Assembly: GCF_002900365.1 (NCBI RefSeq)
Contig: NZ_CP025979.1
Span: forward strand, 4,464,001 to 4,528,000
Length of the DNA stretch: 64,000 nt
Direction of reading: 5' to 3'
Origin: Escherichia marmotae
GTDB taxonomy: Bacteria; Pseudomonadota; Gammaproteobacteria; Enterobacterales; Enterobacteriaceae
The notes beneath the pieces are model-generated. The model ran no database searches, was not told the DNA's origin, and saw only the letters and a program-made list of their open reading frames with translations. Positions 10,181-18,790 of the stretch are shown here, in pieces. Position 1 is the first letter of the stretch, and every line of letters begins with the position of its first letter. The translations under genes and the position numbers were made by a program.

Positions 10181-10253
10181 ATGCCGGATGCACAGGCCTA
10201 CAATGGGTGCCGGAGCGGTAGGCCGGATAAGGCGTTCACGCCGCATCCGGCAT
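10181..10253. repeat. REP/BIME element between yphB and yphA
   Basis: Two inverted REP units (ATGCCGGATGCACAGGCCTA and a second starting GTAGGCCGGATAAGGCG) form a palindrome between convergent genes. The second unit ends CCGCATCCGGCAT followed by GTTTTTA, so it can also act as a bidirectional terminator. Confidence 0.85.
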
Positions 10254-10257
10254 GTTT

Positions 10258-10680
10258 TTAACGCCGATCGAGAGAAATCGCCCCCGGTCCAGTAATCGCC
10301 AGCAGCAAGAATGCGCCTGCAATACTGACATTTTTCCAGAAATTAATCATATTTGGCCCGACCGCATCCCCCGTCATATCCCAGTAATGATGGCCAATCA
10401 CCGCTGTACCCAGCGTGTAGAAAATAAACAGCACCGCCAGCGGACGAGTGAAAAAACCAAGCACGATTAATATCGCGGCAGGCACTTCCATAACTACCGC
10501 AATAATTGCCGCCAGCATCGGCATTGGCGCGCCCAGCGAGGCCATATATTGGACCGTACCGTCAAAGCCCATCATTTTGGGAAAACCAAAAATAATGAAA
10601 ATTAAGATGATGGCAATACGGGCAATTAATAACAAAACGGGGCGGGCTGCGCCAAAATCAAAATAACGTAGTGTGTTCAT
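10258..10680 (-). CDS. yphA: DoxX-family inner-membrane protein
   Basis: 140 residues from ATG 10678-10680 (MNTLRYFDFGAARP), with AAGGGA upstream; a 15-residue longer in-frame start exists but has no such site. There are four hydrophobic segments (VLLLIARIAIILIFIIFGF, MLAAIIAVVMEVPAAILIVL, FIFYTLGTAVIGHH, SIAGAFLLLAI) typical of DoxX/SURF4-type proteins. In K-12 it follows the hcaEFCBD genes in the same direction; here those are missing, so it stands alone with a new upstream region. The molecular function is not established. Confidence 0.92.
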   Translation of the reverse strand: MNTLRYFDFGAARPVLLLIARIAIILIFIIFGFPKMMGFDGTVQYMASLGAPMPMLAAIIAVVMEVPAAILIVLGFFTRPLAVLFIFYTLGTAVIGHHYWDMTGDAVGPNMINFWKNVSIAGAFLLLAITGPGAISLDRR

Positions 10681-10916
10681 AACCAATCCCTTTGCAAAAA
10701 GATGTGATTTAAACGTAATACACACTCTGGCACCTCGCCACGCCCCAGGCGTTGAGATATTCGCTAATTATCCTGGTTTGCTATAACGGCATAGCGCAGG
10801 TCGCTGACAATGTGCTTGTTGCTTCATGCCGGGAAGCTCGCTCGAATATTCTTATTTTCCAACTTGCAACAACATTCGATTAACTCCAGACTAACGCCTC
10901 CTGACGGGAGGGACTC
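10681..10916. other. Junction where the hcaR-hcaEFCBD operon would lie
   Basis: In K-12 the LysR regulator hcaR and the phenylpropionate dioxygenase/dehydrogenase genes hcaEFCBD separate yphA from hcaT. Here only 236 bp lie between the two start codons, and none of those genes is present. The stretch includes the yphA leader and the hcaT leader (GACGGGAGGGACTC before its ATG). No repeat, IS end or integrase is visible at the joint, so the sequence does not tell deletion from original absence. Confidence 0.75.
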
Positions 10917-12056
10917 ATGGTTTTGCAATCCACGCGCTGGCTGGCGCTCGGTTATTTCACGTACTTTTTTAGCTACGGCATTTTTCTACCTTTCTGGAGC
11001 GTCTGGCTTGAGGGGATTGGCTTAACGCCAGAAACCATCGGTCTGTTGTTAGGGGCCGGTCTGGTTGCCCGTTTTCTCGGTAGTTTGATAATCGCGCCCC
11101 GCGTCAGCGATCCTTCTCGTCTGATTTCCGCGCTGCGGGTGCTGGCGTTGCTGACGCTGCTGTTTGCCGTCGCCTTCTGGGCTGGCGCGCATGTCGCGTG
11201 GCTGATGGTGGTAATGGTCGGTTTTAACCTCTTTTTCTCACCGCTGGTGCCGTTGACTGACGCGCTGGCGAATACCTAGCAAAAGCAGTTTCCGCTTGAT
11301 TACGGCAAAGTGCGGCTGTGGGGCTCGGTGGCATTTGTCATTGGTTCGGCGCTGACGGGCAAACTGGTCACGGTGTTTGATTATCGGGTGATCCTCGCGA
11401 TGTTGACGCTGGGCGTGGCATCCATGCTACTTGGTTTTCTCATTCGCCCGACCATTCAACCACAAGGGGTAAGCCGCCAGCAGGAGAGCACGGGATGGCC
11501 GGCCTGGCTGGCGCTGGTTCGCCAGAACTGGCGCTTTCTGGCTTGTGTTTGTCTATTGCAGGGAGCGCACGCGGCGTATTACGGTTTTAGCGCCATTTAC
11601 TGGCAGGCAGCGGGTTACTCGGCTTCGGCGGTGGGCTATTTGTGGTCACTTGGGGTGGTGGCGGAAGTGATCATCTTTGCGCTGAGTAACAAACTTTTCC
11701 GTCGCTGTAGCGCTCGCGATATGTTGTTGATCTCAGCGATTTGCGGAGTGGCGCGTTGGAGCATTATGGGGGCAACCACTGAGTTACCGTGGTTGATATT
11801 GGTGCAGATCCTGCATTGCGGCACTTTTACCGTGTGCCACCTGGCCGCCATGCGCTATATCGCCGCTCGTCAGGGTAGTGAGGTGATCCGTTTGCAGGCG
11901 GTTTACTCTGCCGTCGCGATGGGCGGCAGTATCGCTATCATGACCGTCTTCGCCGGATTCTTGTATCAATATCTGGGGCACGGCGTGTTCTGGGTGATGG
12001 CATTGGTGGCGCTTCCGGCAATGTTTCTGCGCCCAAAAGTGGTTCCCTCATGCTGA
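10917..12056 (+). pseudogene. hcaT: hcaT: MFS permease for phenylpropionate, interrupted by TAG
   Basis: ATG 10917 (MVLQSTRWLALGYFTYFFS) has a GGGAGGG site. The frame runs 120 codons to TAG at 11277-11279 and then continues open in the same frame (QKQFPLDYGKVRLWGS) to 12056, so a single nonsense change splits an otherwise full-length 379-codon gene. A tryptophan codon (TGG to TAG) is the likely original. The protein is a 12-segment major-facilitator transporter of the nucleoside:proton-symporter-like group; the motif DYGKVRLWGS just after the stop is typical. The truncated product would have only about four membrane segments. Its partner catabolic genes are missing here, so there is no obvious selection to keep it. 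Confidence 0.92.
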
Positions 12057-13331
12057 TTATTCCAGCATTTTACGGATCTGCTCCTGTTGGTGTGCGGTCA
12101 GGGTCTGATTCGTATGAATCAGCGGCGGCGAAAAGAGCGGTAACGGGATGGTATAAGGTGCAATAATCAGCACAGCGTTTCTCGGTGCGCCATTTCGTAA
12201 AAAGGCCTTCACCGATATATGTTTAATATTGAGCGGCAGTAGCGTAATTTCGCGCAATTGTTGCTCAATACTTGCTTCTCTTTCACTGTCATTGTCCGTC
12301 AGTAAAACAATCTGTTTTTCGTTAACTTCATTTGCTTGCATCAGCCATGCGCCGAAAATCACCGCCACCAGACCACTTTCCTCATCGGAAAAACGGACAT
12401 TGTATTCACTTTCAAACCCGGCCAGCGCCGCGCGGGTTGTACGAACCAGGCGAGGGTAAAGTCGGCTGAACTCTTCTGGCAAGGTGTTATCAATACCGAT
12501 GGCAAACAAACTGCGGCGTAATGCCTGAGCGAGATGAGTATAAAGCTGATCGCATAACCCCTGTTCATCATAGAAACGGACATTTCCCAGCTCACGAAAA
12601 TGTTGTACCAGACGGACGATAGCCTGACGCAATTGCCGATCGCGCTGATGGGTATCCTGCAGCGGATTGGGAACCCGCAACATGGAAAAGAGCAATGCCA
12701 TAAACAACGGTTCATCTGGTGGTACAGGCTGGCGCGCCCGGCGTTGCCAGTGGCGGCCAATTTCTTGTGCTATCTGAAATTCAAGGCAGGATTCAGCCCA
12801 TCGACGTTGCTGTGGGTTAAATTGTGGCGTGATCCCGGCATGATGTTGTAGCAGGCAATATTGCAGATACAGGCACAGAAAATGAATATCACGAGCTTCA
12901 AAGCATTTTTGCAATCGTCGCGAACACAGATTAACTAAAGCTTGTTGGTTGGTATCGTCGTAAAAGTTGCGAGCAATCCCCCGACGCTTCAATTCTTCCT
13001 TTATGGCAGGGGCGAAACGACCGGTGATAAATGACGGGCATAAACGGAAACCGCGTCGTAGCCAGTGAAATAAACATAAACGTTGATTAAGTACTGTACC
13101 TTCAATCCGGTAGCTACCGTCATAACCAGTAGTGAGCGTGAGTTGATGATAGCGCAGGATCTCCCGTCCTGTTTCGCTGATATCAAAACTGGCAATATCA
13201 TCATCCACACCATTAAGCTCGCTAAACGTTGCCGTGGTAGCGGCCAACCCCGGCTGAAATAGCGTTAACAAGATCTGGCAGCGGCGCTGGGGAGCAGAAA
13301 GGGCAGATGGTGGAGCAAGTGTAGACATCAT
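12057..13331 (-). CDS. csiE: Stationary-phase-inducible protein CsiE
   Basis: 424 residues from the ATG at 13329-13331 (MMSTLAPPSALSAPQ), chosen because GGGAGAT sits just upstream; a start seven codons earlier overlaps that site. The protein carries PRD-like (PTS regulation domain) helical regions, e.g. NVRFYDEQGLCDQL and SDEESGLVAVIFGAWL, and an N-terminal winged-helix-like stretch. In E. coli it is induced in stationary phase under sigma-S and CRP control; its target is unknown. Its stop codon abuts the hcaT stop codon (12054-12056 and 12057-12059), so the two convergent genes end back to back with no terminator between. It ends ...RKMLE, about two residues shorter than the K-12 form as I recall it. 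Confidence 0.93.
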   Translation of the reverse strand: MMSTLAPPSALSAPQRRCQILLTLFQPGLAATTATFSELNGVDDDIASFDISETGREILRYHQLTLTTGYDGSYRIEGTVLNQRLCLFHWLRRGFRLCPSFITGRFAPAIKEELKRRGIARNFYDDTNQQALVNLCSRRLQKCFEARDIHFLCLYLQYCLLQHHAGITPQFNPQQRRWAESCLEFQIAQEIGRHWQRRARQPVPPDEPLFMALLFSMLRVPNPLQDTHQRDRQLRQAIVRLVQHFRELGNVRFYDEQGLCDQLYTHLAQALRRSLFAIGIDNTLPEEFSRLYPRLVRTTRAALAGFESEYNVRFSDEESGLVAVIFGAWLMQANEVNEKQIVLLTDNDSEREASIEQQLREITLLPLNIKHISVKAFLRNGAPRNAVLIIAPYTIPLPLFSPPLIHTNQTLTAHQQEQIRKMLE

Positions 13332-13527
13332 CTGTTGATCTCCCATAAGCATAATTGATAAGGATAGCTAAAGTTTGCTTAGGGAAATGGTGAATGGAAC
13401 GCTATTTATCAGAAATGCGGGCAGGCGTCACAGAATTTTTATCGATATAAACAGCAATGGCCAGTTGAATGCCATGTCTTAAGGTGATTTCATGCTGTTT
13501 TATCGGGTTTTAATCTTAAGGTTAATT

Positions 13528-14376
13528 CTACGGGCTCAACGTATTGAGGATAAAATCTACCGCTTGTTCGCGATAAACATCACCATGACGATCGGAAAAA
13601 GCGTCAATGTGTTCGCCATCGGGGATCAGAATCAGCCGTTTTGGCTCTTTCGCCAGAGCATATAACTTTTCACTGTGCTGCCAGGGGATAACGTGATCGG
13701 CTTTTCCGTGAATCAGTAAAAGCGGAATGGGGCTGACGCTGGCAATGTAATTTTCACCGCTGTAACTTTCATCAAGTAAGTAACCACTGCCGGGGATCAT
13801 CTGGTTGGCGATGGTTGAGTAAGAGGCAAATGTGGAGTCGAGGATCACCGCGCGGATGCCCTCACGATTGCCCTGACCAATAACATCAAGAATATTCGCA
13901 CCGCCAATACTCTGACCAAACAGTACCAGTCGCTGCGGGTTTACATCACTGCGATGGCGCACCACGTTGATGGCGCTCAGTGTATCGTCCAGTAATCCGG
14001 CTTGCGAAGGCGTTCCTTTAGACTTACCAAACCCACGATAATCAAACATAAACACGTTGAAATTGCGTTCGGGTAACCAACTGACCAGTGGCCAATGTGC
14101 AGACATATTTCCGGCATTGCCATGAGCATGGATCACCGTAGCGATGGCGTTTTCAGCGGGGCCAGTCGATGACGGAATAAACCAGCCTTGCAGGCGTGTG
14201 CCATCTTCAGCGGTAAACTCTACGGATTCTGCTGACCAGGGGTCAGGGCCATAAATTTTGTTATCAGGATAATAGAAAAAATTGATAGCGACGCGCGGCA
14301 CTAAATAAACGCAGACGGCAACAACAAAGAGAATAAACAGAATCTTGAAAACGCGCTTGTTTACTGGCAGGACCAT
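13528..14376 (-). CDS. yfhR: Membrane-anchored alpha/beta hydrolase YfhR
   Basis: 282 residues. An N-terminal membrane anchor (ILFILFVVAVCVYLVPRV, about residues 12-29) is followed by an alpha/beta-hydrolase domain of the BEM46/serine-peptidase type. The oxyanion region is HAHGNAGNMSA, the nucleophile elbow GQSIGG, the acid HGKADHVIP and the histidine DGEHIDAF. It probably acts on the periplasmic face or at the membrane surface; the substrate is not known. The stop is TAG at 13528-13530. It points away from suhB's promoter with 144 bp in between. Confidence 0.93.
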   Translation of the reverse strand: MVLPVNKRVFKILFILFVVAVCVYLVPRVAINFFYYPDNKIYGPDPWSAESVEFTAEDGTRLQGWFIPSSTGPAENAIATVIHAHGNAGNMSAHWPLVSWLPERNFNVFMFDYRGFGKSKGTPSQAGLLDDTLSAINVVRHRSDVNPQRLVLFGQSIGGANILDVIGQGNREGIRAVILDSTFASYSTIANQMIPGSGYLLDESYSGENYIASVSPIPLLLIHGKADHVIPWQHSEKLYALAKEPKRLILIPDGEHIDAFSDRHGDVYREQAVDFILNTLSP

Positions 14377-14489
14377 AACCTTTCCTTGCGACTTTTTTGT
14401 AATCCATTAATCGGGGAAAGATGGTGGGAGAGCGGTGAGGGAAAGTAAAGCGGCGAGAAAGTATTTCGGAATAGCGCCTGAAAGGCGAG

Positions 14490-14513
14490 GGCGGGTGAGA
14501 GAAATCACCCGCC
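14490..14513 (-). terminator. Hairpin downstream of suhB
   Basis: GGCGGGTGA and TCACCCGCC make a 9-bp GC-rich stem around GAGAAA, seven bases past the suhB stop. No clear U run follows on the minus strand, so termination strength is uncertain. Confidence 0.5.
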
Positions 14514-14520
14514 AGAGAAA

Positions 14521-15324
14521 TTAACGCTTCAGTGCGTCGCTTAACTCGTCACGCATGTTTGACAGCATGGCTTTTACTACGCGTGGGTTACCCGCAACGA
14601 TGTTACCGGTCAGTATGTAGTTATGACCACCAGTGAAGTCGCTGACGATACCACCAGCTTCACGAACCAGCAGTTCGCCTGCGGCGAAGTCCCACGGACG
14701 CAGACCGATTTCAAAGAAACCGTCAACGCGACCAGCAGCGACATAAGCCAGATCCAGTGCCGCAGAACCAGTACGACGGAAGTCAGCACATTCGTTGAAC
14801 AGTTTGCCGACGATGTTAATGTAGGTGGTGGCGTACTGTTTTGCTTTGAACGGGAAGCCGGTCGCCAGAATAGTACCGTCGAGATCGCGAGCAGTGCTGC
14901 CACGCAGACGGTAGCCGTTCAGTTGTGCGCCCTGACCGCGAGTCGCGGTGAACAGTTCGTTACGCATAGGATCGTAAACCACAGCAACTTCGGTGCGGCC
15001 TTTGATGCGAACAGCGATAGATACCGCGAAATGCGGCAGACGTTTGATAAAGTTGGTGGTGCCATCCAGTGGATCGATAACCCATTGAACATCCTGATCA
15101 GTACCTTCAAGTTCACCGCTTTCTTCGGTGATGATGGTGTGCTGCGGGTAAGATTTACGAATCGTGTCGATAATCACCGCTTCGGCAGCTTTATCTACGT
15201 TGGTCACGAAATCGTTGCTGCCTTTCTGGCTCGCTTCTACAGCGTCCGGGGTTTCATAGTTTTTGGCAATTAAATTACCCGCCTTGCGCGCTGCGCGCAC
15301 GGCGATGTTCAGCATCGGATGCAT
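14521..15324 (-). CDS. suhB: Inositol-1-monophosphatase / NusA-NusB antitermination partner SuhB
   Basis: 267 residues. Metal and substrate motifs of the inositol monophosphatase family are present: TEESGE (about residues 66-71), WVIDPLDGTTNF (about 81-92) and WDFAAGELLVREAGG (about 212-226). In E. coli SuhB hydrolyses inositol phosphates in vitro and also joins NusA and NusB in the rRNA antitermination complex. The ATG at 15322-15324 (MHPMLNIAVRAARKAG) is divergent from trmJ. The gene is full length. Confidence 0.97.
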   Translation of the reverse strand: MHPMLNIAVRAARKAGNLIAKNYETPDAVEASQKGSNDFVTNVDKAAEAVIIDTIRKSYPQHTIITEESGELEGTDQDVQWVIDPLDGTTNFIKRLPHFAVSIAVRIKGRTEVAVVYDPMRNELFTATRGQGAQLNGYRLRGSTARDLDGTILATGFPFKAKQYATTYINIVGKLFNECADFRRTGSAALDLAYVAAGRVDGFFEIGLRPWDFAAGELLVREAGGIVSDFTGGHNYILTGNIVAGNPRVVKAMLSNMRDELSDALKR

Positions 15325-15442
15325 CGGTCTCTCTCACTGGATGTTAAAGAACGGGAAAACGGCGCAGAGTATAGCAGCGAGATCGGCATCTGTCTTCGTT
15401 TTATGATAAGATGCGCGAATAATCTTTAGACGAAGAAAGACA

Positions 15443-16183
15443 ATGCTGCAAAATATTCGAATTGTGCTGGTGGAGACGTCACACACCGGCAATATGGGTT
15501 CTGTTGCCCGAGCCATGAAAACAATGGGATTAACCAATCTGTGGCTGGTTAATCCTCTGGTGAAACCTGACTCCCAGGCGATCGCGTTGGCAGCGGGAGC
15601 CAGTGATGTGATTGGTAATGCGCAGATTGTCGATACACTCGACGAAGCGTTGGCTGGTTGTAGCCTGGTCGTTGGCACCAGCGCGCGTTCCCGTACGCTG
15701 CCGTGGCCGATGCTCGACCCGCGCGAATGCGGTTTGAAAAGCGTCGCTGAAGCGGCAAACACGCCGGTGGCGCTGGTCTTTGGTCGCGAGCGCGTCGGCT
15801 TGACCAATGAAGAGCTGCAGAAATGCCATTATCATGTCGCGATTGCCGCGAACCCGGAATACAGCTCGCTGAACCTGGCGATGGCAGTACAGGTTATCGC
15901 CTATGAAGTGCGTATGGCCTGGCTGGCGACCCAGGAAAACGGCGAGCAGGTTGAGCATGCAGAGACGCCGTATCCGCTAGTGGATGATCTGGAACGTTTT
16001 TACGGTCATCTGGAGCAAACGTTGCTGGCAACCGGTTTTATTCGTGAAAACCATCCGGGGCAGGTGATGAATAAATTGCGTCGTCTGTTTACGCGTGCGC
16101 GCCCGGAAAGTCAGGAGTTGAATATCCTGCGTGGGATTCTGGCTTCTATTGAGCAGCAGAATAAAGGCAATAAGGCCGAATAA
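15443..16183 (+). CDS. trmJ: tRNA (cytidine/uridine-32 2'-O) methyltransferase TrmJ
   Basis: 246 residues, a SpoU/SPOUT methyltransferase. The three family motifs are HTGNMGSVARAMKTMG near the start (about residues 14-29), LVFGRERVGLTNEE (about 112-125) and SSLNLAMAVQVIAYE (about 139-153), which form the knotted SAM site. A C-terminal helical extension (about 165-246) is typical of TrmJ. It methylates position 32 in the anticodon loop of several tRNAs using S-adenosylmethionine. It lies upstream of iscR but is separated by tandem REP elements and the isc promoter, so it is a separate unit. Confidence 0.97.
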   Translation: MLQNIRIVLVETSHTGNMGSVARAMKTMGLTNLWLVNPLVKPDSQAIALAAGASDVIGNAQIVDTLDEALAGCSLVVGTSARSRTLPWPMLDPRECGLKSVAEAANTPVALVFGRERVGLTNEELQKCHYHVAIAANPEYSSLNLAMAVQVIAYEVRMAWLATQENGEQVEHAETPYPLVDDLERFYGHLEQTLLATGFIRENHPGQVMNKLRRLFTRARPESQELNILRGILASIEQQNKGNKAE

Positions 16184-16367
16184 CAGTCATTGCCTGATGC
16201 GACGCTTAACGCGTCTTATCAGGCTTACAAGTGCACGGAACCGTAGGTCGGATAAGGCGTTTACGCCGCATCCGACAGTCATTGCCTGATGCGACGCTTA
16301 ACGCGTCTTATCAGGCTTACAAGTGCGCGGAACCGTAGGTCGGATAAGGCGTTTACGCCGCATCCGA
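16184..16367. repeat. Tandem 92-bp REP/BIME duplication between trmJ and iscR
   Basis: A 92-bp unit (16184-16275) is repeated head to tail (16276-16367) with a single mismatch (A at 16235, G in the second copy). Each unit holds a pair of inverted REP palindromes (TGCCTGATGCGACGCTTAAC and GTCGGATAAGGCGTTTACGC). The near identity points to a recent duplication. Confidence 0.93.
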
Positions 16368-16424
16368 CAACAGGTACAAATGCCACGATAAGAAAATGGC
16401 ACTGAAGGCTAAATACCTGACTAA

Positions 16425-16510
16425 ATCAGTCAAGTAAATAGTTGACCAATTTACTTGGGAATGTCAGACTTGACCCTGCTATGCAATACCCCCACTTTTA
16501 CAATAAAAAA
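16425..16510 (+). promoter_or_regulatory. isc operon promoter and IscR-binding region
   Basis: The region holds two similar TTGACC elements (16442-16447 and 16470-16475) in the repeated contexts ATAGTTGACC and CAGACTTGACC, followed by CTGCTATGCAATA, an extended -10-like TGCTATGC. In E. coli this segment carries the promoter of iscR and two [2Fe-2S]-IscR binding sites that mediate autorepression. I assign it by position and recognised sequence; the exact hexamers are not settled by eye. Confidence 0.75.
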
Positions 16511-16545
16511 CCCCGGGCAGGGGCGAGTTTGAGGTGAATTAAGAC

Positions 16546-17034
16546 ATGAGACTGACATCTAAAGGGCGCTATGCCGTGACCGCAATGCTGGACGTTGCGC
16601 TCAACTCCGAAGCAGGCCCGGTTCCGTTGGCTGATATTTCTGAACGTCAGGGAATTTCCCTTTCTTATCTGGAACAACTGTTTTCCCGTCTGCGTAAAAA
16701 TGGTCTGGTTTCCAGCGTACGTGGACCTGGCGGTGGTTATCTGTTGGGCAAAGATGCCAGCAGCATCGCCGTTGGTGAAGTGATTAGCGCCGTTGACGAA
16801 TCTGTAGATGCCACCCGTTGTCAGGGTAAAGGCGGCTGCCAGGGCGGCGATAAATGCCTGACCCACGCGCTGTGGCGTGATTTGAGCGACCGTCTCACCG
16901 GTTTTCTCAACAACATTACTTTAGGCGAACTGGTCAATAACCAGGAAGTGCTGGATGTGTCTGGTCGTCAACATACTCACGACGCGCCACGTACCCGCAC
17001 ACAAGACGCGATCGACGTTAAGTTACGCGCTTAA
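16546..17034 (+). CDS. iscR: Iron-sulfur cluster regulator IscR
   Basis: 162 residues of the Rrf2 family: an N-terminal winged helix ([32 protein letters not shown] recognition region) and a dimerisation helix. The cluster ligands are three cysteines in [13 protein letters not shown] (about residues 92-104) plus a histidine just after (THALW). With a [2Fe-2S] cluster it represses the isc operon; apo-IscR activates the suf genes. It is the first gene of iscRSUA-hscBA-fdx-iscX and autoregulated. Intact. Confidence 0.98.
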
Positions 17035-17050
17035 TAAAAAGAATTCAGAG

Positions 17051-17108
17051 TCAGGCCGGAGTGTTTATCACTTCGTAAACACGGTCGTACATCCAGCCGG
17101 TAGCCTGA
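17051..17108 (+). promoter_or_regulatory. Structured iscR-iscS intercistronic RNA
   Basis: GTGTTTA (17061-17067) pairs with TAAACAC (17076-17082), nested inside TCAGGC (17051-17056) pairing with GCCTGA (17103-17108). In E. coli the small RNA RyhB pairs near the iscS start, the downstream iscSUA message is degraded while iscR is spared, and this structure protects the iscR 3' end. The pairing is visible; the role is from the literature. Confidence 0.65.
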
Positions 17109-17145
17109 TTCCTTGCATTGAGTGATGTACGGAGTTTATAGAGCA

Positions 17146-18360
17146 ATGAAATTACCGATTTATCTCGATTACTCCGCAACCACGCCGGTGGACCCGCGTG
17201 TTGCCGAGAAAATGATGCAGTTTATGACGATGGACGGAACCTTTGGTAACCCGGCCTCCCGTTCTCACCGTTTCGGCTGGCAGGCTGAAGAAGCAGTAGA
17301 TATCGCCCGTAATCAGATTGCCGATCTGGTCGGTGCTGACCCGCGTGAAATCGTCTTTACCTCTGGCGCAACCGAATCTGACAACCTGGCAATTAAAGGT
17401 GCAGCCAACTTTTATCAGAAAAAAGGCAAGCACATCATCACCAGCAAAACCGAACACAAAGCGGTACTGGACACCTGCCGTCAGCTTGAGCGTGAAGGTT
17501 TTGAAGTCACCTACCTGGCGCCGCAGCGTAACGGAATTATCGATCTGAAAGAACTCGAAGCGGCGATGCGTGATGACACCATCCTCGTTTCTATCATGCA
17601 CGTGAATAACGAAATCGGCGTGGTACAGGATATTGCGGCTATCGGTGAAATGTGCCGTGCCCGTGGCATTATCTATCACGTTGATGCAACCCAGAGCGTG
17701 GGTAAACTGCCTATCGACCTGAGCCAGTTGAAAGTTGACCTGATGTCTTTCTCCGGTCACAAAATCTACGGTCCGAAAGGTATTGGCGCGCTGTATGTGC
17801 GTCGTAAACCACGCGTGCGCATTGAAGCGCAAATGCACGGCGGCGGTCACGAGCGTGGTATGCGTTCCGGTACACTGCCGGTTCACCAGATCGTGGGTAT
17901 GGGCGAAGCCTATCGCATCGCAAAAGAAGAGATGGCGACCGAGATGGAACGTCTGCGCGGCCTGCGTAACCGTCTGTGGAACGGCATCAAAGATATCGAA
18001 GAAGTTTACCTGAACGGTGACCTGGAACACGGTGCGCCGAACATTCTCAACGTCAGCTTTAACTACGTTGAAGGTGAGTCGCTGATTATGGCGCTGAAAG
18101 ACCTCGCGGTTTCTTCAGGTTCCGCCTGTACGTCGGCAAGTCTCGAACCGTCCTACGTGCTGCGTGCGCTGGGGCTGAACGACGAGCTGGCACATAGCTC
18201 TATCCGTTTCTCTTTAGGTCGTTTTACTACTGAAGAAGAGATCGACTACACCATCGAGTTAGTTCGTAAATCCATCGGTCGTCTGCGTGACCTTTCTCCG
18301 CTGTGGGAAATGTACAAGCAGGGCGTGGATCTGAACAGCATCGAATGGGCTCATCATTAA
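17146..18360 (+). CDS. iscS: Cysteine desulfurase IscS
   Basis: 404 residues from ATG 17146 (MKLPIYLDYSATTPVD), the canonical start; an upstream in-frame start at 17122 is not needed. It is a class V aminotransferase: the PLP lysine lies in SFSGHKIYGPKG (about residue 206), the PLP-binding histidine in NEIGVVQD and TEHKAV contexts, and the mobile-loop active cysteine in SSGSACTSASLEPSY (about 328). It takes sulfur from cysteine and hands persulfide to IscU, and also to TusA and ThiI for tRNA modification. Second gene of the isc operon; cytoplasmic dimer. Confidence 0.98.
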   Translation: MKLPIYLDYSATTPVDPRVAEKMMQFMTMDGTFGNPASRSHRFGWQAEEAVDIARNQIADLVGADPREIVFTSGATESDNLAIKGAANFYQKKGKHIITSKTEHKAVLDTCRQLEREGFEVTYLAPQRNGIIDLKELEAAMRDDTILVSIMHVNNEIGVVQDIAAIGEMCRARGIIYHVDATQSVGKLPIDLSQLKVDLMSFSGHKIYGPKGIGALYVRRKPRVRIEAQMHGGGHERGMRSGTLPVHQIVGMGEAYRIAKEEMATEMERLRGLRNRLWNGIKDIEEVYLNGDLEHGAPNILNVSFNYVEGESLIMALKDLAVSSGSACTSASLEPSYVLRALGLNDELAHSSIRFSLGRFTTEEEIDYTIELVRKSIGRLRDLSPLWEMYKQGVDLNSIEWAHH

Positions 18361-18387
18361 TCGGTATCGGAATCAGGAGAATTTATA

Positions 18388-18774
18388 ATGGCTTACAGCG
18401 AAAAAGTTATCGACCATTACGAGAATCCGCGTAACGTGGGTTCCTTCGACAACAACGACGAAAACGTGGGCAGCGGCATGGTGGGTGCACCAGCCTGTGG
18501 CGACGTGATGAAGTTGCAGATTAAAGTCAACGATGAAGGTATCATTGAAGACGCGCGTTTTAAAACTTACGGCTGCGGTTCCGCTATCGCTTCCAGTTCT
18601 CTGGTGACCGAATGGGTGAAAGGGAAATCTCTCGACGAAGCACAGGCGATCAAAAACACCGATATTGCTGAAGAACTTGAACTGCCACCGGTGAAAATTC
18701 ACTGTTCTATTCTGGCAGAAGACGCGATCAAAGCCGCCATTGCGGACTATAAAAGCAAACGTGAAGCAAAATAA
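18388..18774 (+). CDS. iscU: Iron-sulfur cluster scaffold IscU
   Basis: 128 residues. The three cluster cysteines are in GAPACGDVM (about 37), YGCGSAIASS (about 63) and IHCSILAEDA (about 106), with the conserved Asp in ACGD. LPPVK just before the third cysteine is the HscA recognition motif. Nascent [2Fe-2S] clusters are built here from IscS sulfur and released with HscA/HscB. ATG 18388 lies 27 nt after iscS with AGGAGA upstream. Confidence 0.98.
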   Translation: MAYSEKVIDHYENPRNVGSFDNNDENVGSGMVGAPACGDVMKLQIKVNDEGIIEDARFKTYGCGSAIASSSLVTEWVKGKSLDEAQAIKNTDIAEELELPPVKIHCSILAEDAIKAAIADYKSKREAK

Positions 18775-18790
18775 GAGTTGAGGTTTGGTT

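Noticed and set aside
16184..16367. Regular repeats that could suggest a CRISPR array
   Set aside because: The unit is 92 bp with REP palindromes and the copies are adjacent without unique spacers; no cas gene is present.
17152..18030. A 292-codon open frame antisense to iscS
   Set aside because: Same codon-bias shadow effect; IscS motifs are unmistakable on the plus strand.
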